A stretch of 10,248 nt of DNA, taken from the NCBI GenBank assembly GCA_011064865.1, contig JAAKFX010000056.1, forward strand, positions 1-10,248, given 5' to 3'. The notes under the pieces are model-generated. The model saw only the letters and a program-made list of their open reading frames with translations, was not told the DNA's origin and made no database searches. This stretch comes from Candidatus Anoxychlamydiales bacterium. Its GTDB lineage: Bacteria > Chlamydiota > Chlamydiia > Chlamydiales > SM23-39. This document shows, piece by piece, positions 6,050-10,248 of the stretch (its first letter is position 1; every line of letters begins with the position of its first letter). Position numbers and translations under genes: made by a program.

Positions 6050-6785
6050 CTACAGCCACTCTTGCAGGATCTAATGCAGGCTTTGGTGGATTTGGATCTG
6101 GTTCATTTGGATCTGGATTCTCTTTTTTCAAATGTTGAATTCTAAACTCAGATATTACTGTAGCTAAAGAAAATATTGCTAAAGCAGCAGCGTTCATTGG
6201 AACTGCGAACCAACCATTGGCAAATAGGATTACACCAATAGCAAACAGAGATACATTTTTCGCTAGACTTAGTTGATTTATTTTTTTCTCCTTTATCTCT
6301 TCTGGCTCTGTTGCTTTTTTTGCCTCTTTTAAATCTGATATATTTGAAAAAATTCTATTAGAAAAGCTAAGCATTAAGGTAGCACCGCTCAGAGCTGTTA
6401 CCCAACTCATATAGTAGCTTGTTAAAGTAACGGCTTTAACAGCAACTGCCCATGCAGTAGTCTCACAAATACTATTTACAGTATCCGAAAATAGATTCAC
6501 TTGATCGGCTAGATTAGTAAATATTTTTTTTCCTAAAAAGTAATTTCTAACATCGTTCAAATTACCCATCATATCTACAAGATTAAATGCATCGAATACT
6601 CTTGGAAAAGATTTAAGTACCGAAGATACATGAGACATTTGGTGAATAAAATAATTTTGAGTAGTTTGAAAATGTTTAATCCAAAATGTTGAATAATTAA
6701 TTAATTTAAAAGTTTCTCTTGGATTCTTTGTAAAATGATTTGTAGTAAAATCGATAAAATCTTGTTTTACATCACCTATAGCCAT
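6036..6785 (-). CDS. unrecognised membrane protein with proline-rich tail, inserted between pknD and valS
   Basis: This 249-residue protein is not recognised. Residues 1-105 are mainly helical and polar to amphipathic. Hydrophobic stretches cover about 112-141 and 177-212, each long enough for one or two membrane passes, and are separated by a charged linker (about 150-172, rich in Lys and Glu). The tail (222-240) is rich in Pro, Asp and Asn (NPDPNEPDPNPPKP) and ends in a small-residue stretch, AVASAS. Two separated hydrophobic lobes with soluble ends could fit an inclusion-membrane (Inc-like) protein, but no homology supports that. The start is well defined: AGGAGG (6791-6796, complement) lies 5 nt upstream of the ATG, the strongest Shine-Dalgarno sequence in the window. 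It lies opposite to its neighbours in an otherwise conserved pknD-valS order, and its last 14 bp overlap the end of pknD. Confidence 0.82.
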   Translation of the reverse strand: MAIGDVKQDFIDFTTNHFTKNPRETFKLINYSTFWIKHFQTTQNYFIHQMSHVSSVLKSFPRVFDAFNLVDMMGNLNDVRNYFLGKKIFTNLADQVNLFSDTVNSICETTAWAVAVKAVTLTSYYMSWVTALSGATLMLSFSNRIFSNISDLKEAKKATEPEEIKEKKINQLSLAKNVSLFAIGVILFANGWFAVPMNAAALAIFSLATVISEFRIQHLKKENPDPNEPDPNPPKPALDPARVAVASAS

Positions 6786-6880
6786 ATATGCCTCCTATAG
6801 CAGGATATTGTTAAATTGGGCGAGATTTTACAAAATGTATCAATTAAATAAAACAAAGTTTTTTTTTTATTTTCATTTTT

Positions 6881-6909
6881 TTGACTTTCTATAGAATTTT
6901 TGCTAAATT
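6881..6909 (+). promoter_or_regulatory. valS promoter with extended -10
   Basis: TTGACT (6881-6886) matches the -35 consensus at five of six positions. After 17 bp comes TAAATT (6904-6909), preceded by TG at 6901-6902, giving an extended -10 (TGC-TAAATT). Transcription would begin near 6916, about 25 nt before the ATG at 6941. This gives valS its own promoter, as expected with an opposite-strand gene immediately upstream. A run of ten T (6859-6868) lies above the -35. Confidence 0.6.
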
Positions 6910-6940
6910 AGATTCATAAAATCAATTTTTGATAAGTTCA

Positions 6941-9787
6941 ATGAAAGATCTAGATAAGAGCTACGACCCTAAGATAGTAGAAGATAAGTGCTATAAGTTT
7001 TGGGAAGAGAATAATTTTTTTAAAGCTGATAATAAATCGTCAAAAAAGCCATTTTCGATAGTTATTCCACCTCCTAATGTGACTGGCGTTCTACATATGG
7101 GGCATGCCTTAGTTGATACCCTTCAAGATATTTTGATAAGATTCAAAAGAATGCAAGGGTTTGAAGCTGTCTGGATTCCAGGCACAGACCACGCTGGGAT
7201 TTCCACACAAAGTGTGGTAGAAAAATTTTTAATTGCAAAACACAAAAAAAGAAGAAAAGATTTTACAAGAGAAGAGTTTTTATCACATGTATGGAAATGG
7301 AAAGAAGAGAAAGAAAAAGACATATTAAATCAGATAAAAAAACTGGGATGTTCATGCGATTTTTCTAGACTTCGCTTTACTATGGATGAAAAGAATAACA
7401 AAGCTATTAGAGTCCTTTTCAAAAAAATGTACGATGAAAAACTTATCTATAGAGGTGATTATTTAGTAAACTATGATCCGATAACGCAAACGGCATTAGC
7501 TGATGATGAAGTTGAGTATGAAGAAAAAGATTCATATCTTTGGTATTTCAAATATCCACTAGCTAATAAAAAAGGTTTTATCACAATTGCTACAACTCGT
7601 CCGGAGACGATGTTAGGAGATGTAGCTGTTGCAATATCTAATAAAGATCCTAGATATTTTTCATATGCAAATGAAAAAATACTGCTTCCTTTAATGGATA
7701 GAGAAATTCCTATTATTGAAGATAGATTTGTAGATCCTAAATTTGGAACAGGCGCTGTAAAAATTACCCCTGCGCATGATTTTAATGATTATGATGTTGC
7801 GATGAGACATTCTCTTCCTATTATAAACATTATGTCGCCTGATGGAAAAATCAATGAAAATGGCAAACAGTTTTTTGGTCTTAGCATGCAAAAAGCGAGA
7901 GATGCTATTGTAGAAGAGATGAAAAAGCTAAATCTTTTAGAAAAAGTGGAGCCGTACAAATTAAAAGTTGGAGTCTCTTATCGTTCAAAAGCAAAAATCG
8001 AGCCATATCTATCTAAGCAATGGTTTATTAAAATGACACCATTTAAAAACAAGATGCTCTCAGCTATTAAAGAAAAAAGGATAAAATTAATTCCAAAGCA
8101 TTTTGAGAGTACTTATTTTCATTGGATTGATAATTTGAGAGATTGGTGTATATCACGGCAGCTTTGGTGGGGACATCAAATTCCGATTTGGTACAACGTT
8201 GACGATCCTGATCAGATGATCTGCTATGATAAAGAAGGAATTCCACCTGAGGTTCAAAAAAACAAAGATAAATGGGTACAAGATGAAGATGTTTTAGATA
8301 CCTGGTTTTCATCAGCTCTTTGGCCATTTAGCTCTCTTGGTTGGCCGGAGAAAACTGCAGATCTCAAGAAATTCTATCCAACATCTATTTTAATAACAGG
8401 CCATGACATCTTATTTTTCTGGGTAGCTAGAATGATTATGATGGGTGAATATGTAATGAAAGCTGTTCCTTTTCATGAAACTTTCATTCATGGACTCATT
8501 TATGGAAAATCATATTTTAAAAAAGAGGAAGACGGCTCTATTACATATCTAAGCTATCAAGATAAATTAAAATATGATCTTGGTGAAAAAATCCCTAAAG
8601 ATGTTTTTTCTAAATGGGAAAAGATGTCAAAAACCAAAGGCAATATAATCGATCCTTTAGAGATCATCGATGAGTATGGCACAGATGCTATGAGAATAGC
8701 ACTGACCTCTTCTGCGACATATGCTCGGCAAATTGATTTAGATAGAAGAAAATTTGATGAATTTAAAAACTTTACAAATAAAATTTGGAATGCAGCTAGA
8801 TTTATTTTCTTAAATCTAGAAGAGAATAAAGAAAAAGACCTATTAGCCTTAACAGCTAATGATATAGAAAAAGGTTTAGAGATAGATAAACTCACTGTTG
8901 AAGATAAATGGATATTATCTAGGCTAAATAAAACAATAAAAGATGAAATTGACTTTTTAGAAAACAGACACTTTGATAAAGCAGCTACCCTTCCCTATCA
9001 ATTTTTCTGGGATGATTTTTGTGCATATTATTTAGAGATGTCCAAACCTTATCTTTTTGCAAGAGCAAAAAAAGAGCTAAGACAAAACAAACAAAAAATA
9101 CTACTTTTTGTTTTGCTATCCTCTATTAGACTTATGCATCCTATAGCTCCGTTTATTACAGAAGAGCTTTTCTCTTTTATAAAATCTAAATATCCAAATT
9201 TAAAAAATTCTAAATATCTAGATCCATATACTCTAGATTTTATTGAGGCTATTTCTAAAAAAGCCTGCATTGTATCTACCTATCCTAAACCTATAGAAAA
9301 AATAGATACTAAAGCTGAAAAAGATTTTGATTTTATCAAACAAATTCTACATTTAATTAGAAATGTTAGATCTGAGATGAACATTCCAATATCTCAAAAA
9401 ACAGATCTTTTTATAGTTTTTGAAAAAGATGAAATAAAAAAAGATCTTTTAAAAAATAATGAACACATCATAAAACCTTTAGCTAAATTAGAAAATATAA
9501 ATTATACATCAAATGAAAAAGAGCTACCAAATGGATCTATATCTATTTGCACTCCTTTAAAGCTTTTAATTCCCCTTCCTAAAGATCTAATTAAAAAAGA
9601 GCTTCAAAGATTAGAAAAAGAAAAAATAAAACTAGAGGCTAAAATAGATAGTTCTAACAAAAGACTTACTAACGAAACCTTTTTATCAAAAGCTCCAAAA
9701 GATGTTGTTGAGAATTTAAAAAAATCTCATTTAGAAGATACAAATAAGCTCAAAGAAATCGATACAAAAATCAAAGCTTATAAATAA
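6941..9787 (+). CDS. valS: valyl-tRNA synthetase
   Basis: This class I synthetase charges tRNA-Val with valine in the cytoplasm and edits mischarged threonine. It has 948 residues from the ATG at 6941. The catalytic core has PPPNVTGVLHMGHA, with HMGH at 52-55, and KMSKT at 561-565 followed by KGNIIDPLEII. The CP1 editing domain is marked by TTRPETMLGD (218-227) and the GTGAVKITPAHDFNDYDV segment. ISRQLWWGHQIPIWY closes the core insert. A helical anticodon-binding domain follows, and about 882-948 form the Lys/Glu-rich coiled-coil arm typical of ValRS, which contacts tRNA. All key motifs are intact. The frame is open upstream to a TTG at 6929, but the ATG is preferred: the weak GATAAG (6931-6936) lies 4 nt upstream of it, and nothing precedes the TTG. 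It has its own promoter. Confidence 0.97.
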   Translation: MKDLDKSYDPKIVEDKCYKFWEENNFFKADNKSSKKPFSIVIPPPNVTGVLHMGHALVDTLQDILIRFKRMQGFEAVWIPGTDHAGISTQSVVEKFLIAKHKKRRKDFTREEFLSHVWKWKEEKEKDILNQIKKLGCSCDFSRLRFTMDEKNNKAIRVLFKKMYDEKLIYRGDYLVNYDPITQTALADDEVEYEEKDSYLWYFKYPLANKKGFITIATTRPETMLGDVAVAISNKDPRYFSYANEKILLPLMDREIPIIEDRFVDPKFGTGAVKITPAHDFNDYDVAMRHSLPIINIMSPDGKINENGKQFFGLSMQKARDAIVEEMKKLNLLEKVEPYKLKVGVSYRSKAKIEPYLSKQWFIKMTPFKNKMLSAIKEKRIKLIPKHFESTYFHWIDNLRDWCISRQLWWGHQIPIWYNVDDPDQMICYDKEGIPPEVQKNKDKWVQDEDVLDTWFSSALWPFSSLGWPEKTADLKKFYPTSILITGHDILFFWVARMIMMGEYVMKAVPFHETFIHGLIYGKSYFKKEEDGSITYLSYQDKLKYDLGEKIPKDVFSKWEKMSKTKGNIIDPLEIIDEYGTDAMRIALTSSATYARQIDLDRRKFDEFKNFTNKIWNAARFIFLNLEENKEKDLLALTANDIEKGLEIDKLTVEDKWILSRLNKTIKDEIDFLENRHFDKAATLPYQFFWDDFCAYYLEMSKPYLFARAKKELRQNKQKILLFVLLSSIRLMHPIAPFITEELFSFIKSKYPNLKNSKYLDPYTLDFIEAISKKACIVSTYPKPIEKIDTKAEKDFDFIKQILHLIRNVRSEMNIPISQKTDLFIVFEKDEIKKDLLKNNEHIIKPLAKLENINYTSNEKELPNGSISICTPLKLLIPLPKDLIKKELQRLEKEKIKLEAKIDSSNKRLTNETFLSKAPKDVVENLKKSHLEDTNKLKEIDTKIKAYK

Positions 9788-9806
9788 AAATTCTCATTTC
9801 TAAAAA

Positions 9807-9850
9807 CTATAAAAATTTATTTTAATAAAAAAACTTATAGAATCTTTTTT
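9807..9850 (+). terminator. possible terminator after valS
   Basis: CTATAA (9807-9812) pairs with TTATAG (9835-9840), and inside it TTTAT (9816-9820) pairs with ATAAA (9825-9829), giving an interrupted stem. Six T follow at 9845-9850. A second A/T hairpin, CTTTTTT/AAAAAAG with loop AAT (9844-9860), lies directly downstream. Both have almost no G-C pairs, so folding would be weak, but their position just after the valS stop fits. Confidence 0.3.
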
Positions 9851-9904
9851 AATAAAAAAGTAAGCTTTTCAATCTTTTAATCAAAAATAAAAGAGGTAAT
9901 TAAT

Positions 9905-10248
9905 ATGGCAAGTCCAGCATCAAGAAATCCCGCAGCAGCAGATTCATCAGCAGACAGATCTTTACCATCTGTTAGCTCTGAACCAGAAAACGCTAAAGGT
10001 TATTTACCAGGTTTAACATTCAAAAGAGCTGTTGTTATACTACTAGTTTCGGGTGTCACTCTAAGAGCACTAGGAGTTTGGGATAATTCTTATCTTAAAA
10101 CAGCTGCTGTTGCAGCTACTATTGGAGCTGTTGTTGGAGTTTATATAACAGCTAAAGATGAAAAAGAAAGAAACCTTTCTTCCTTATCAGAAGTAGCTTT
10201 CCTTTTAGGAGGAGTTAGTGCAGCTGTTGCAGTAGTATACTCCATAGC
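9905..10248 (+). CDS. small membrane protein, 3' end cut by the window
   Basis: The frame opens with an ATG at 9905 and stays open to the window edge: 114 complete codons plus two bases. AGAGG (9892-9896) lies 8 nt upstream and supports this start. The first 35 residues are rich in Ser, Ala and Pro (MASPASRNPAAADSSADRSL) and polar. They are followed by three hydrophobic segments at about 41-58, 65-82 and 97-114, with a charged loop KDEKER (84-89) between the second and third. The sequence is not recognised. A disordered Ser/Ala-rich N-terminus followed by paired membrane segments resembles many chlamydial secreted inclusion-membrane proteins, but this is only a pattern. The alternative is an ordinary inner-membrane protein. 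Promoter signals upstream (9860-9890) are not clear. Confidence 0.75.
   Translation, partial: MASPASRNPAAADSSADRSLPSVSSEPENAKGYLPGLTFKRAVVILLVSGVTLRALGVWDNSYLKTAAVAATIGAVVGVYITAKDEKERNLSSLSEVAFLLGGVSAAVAVVYSI

Noticed and set aside
6036..6785. Resemblance of the 249-aa protein to PEX11-type membrane-shaping proteins
   Set aside because: The helical pattern with a hydrophobic W/Y-rich middle is only vaguely similar; no motif can be matched without a profile search.
6929..6940. TTG start of valS, four codons before the ATG
   Set aside because: No Shine-Dalgarno sequence precedes it, and it would add only MISS; the ATG at 6941 is better supported.
8557..8895. Minus-strand 112-aa frame within valS (and shorter ones at 7123-7323, 7691-7891, 8067-8327, 9049-9270)
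   Set aside because: All are antisense to conserved ValRS motifs and have no ribosome binding site of their own.

Overview
The window is strongly AT-rich and comes from a member of the Chlamydiota, most likely a Chlamydia-like (environmental or symbiont) lineage rather than Chlamydia itself. The main evidence is a 903-residue protein kinase that matches the chlamydial PknD layout from end to end, followed on the same strand by valS. As I recall it, pknD and valS are also neighbours in Chlamydia trachomatis. The very low GC, the ankyrin-repeat protein and several small unrecognised membrane proteins fit an obligate intracellular bacterium. I cannot name the genus from sequence alone.

Layout, left to right. 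Positions 13-70 hold three and a half copies of a 16-bp tandem repeat whose base changes preserve a small hairpin. Next comes a 125-aa four-helix membrane protein with a Glu-rich tail (151-528), then an AT-rich spacer with a 20-bp direct repeat. An ankyrin-repeat protein with nine repeats and a C-terminal membrane anchor follows (774-1988). It converges on trpS, tryptophanyl-tRNA synthetase (3039-2041, minus strand). The spacer between trpS and pknD is divergent. It carries a perfect TTGACA -35 box for pknD and, directly downstream, a perfect 23-bp palindrome that runs over the -10 region up to the ribosome binding site.

The kinase gene pknD (3338-6049) has a kinase domain, a predicted beta-sandwich and a TPR-like helical C-terminus. 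A minus-strand gene for an unrecognised membrane protein (6785-6036) sits between pknD and valS and overlaps the 3' end of pknD by 14 bp. Its likely terminator lies inside the pknD coding sequence. valS (6941-9787) has its own promoter. The window ends in a truncated gene for another small membrane protein (9905 onward).

Two aminoacyl-tRNA synthetases and a signalling kinase form the conserved core. The ankyrin protein and the membrane proteins are accessory and are candidates for host-facing or inclusion-membrane roles, but no secretion signal can be proven here. I see no complete new multi-gene system. The points most worth a second look are the operator-like palindrome at pknD, the gene inserted between pknD and valS with its embedded terminator, the mosaic ankyrin repeats, the APE-to-APK change in the kinase and the covarying 16-bp repeats.
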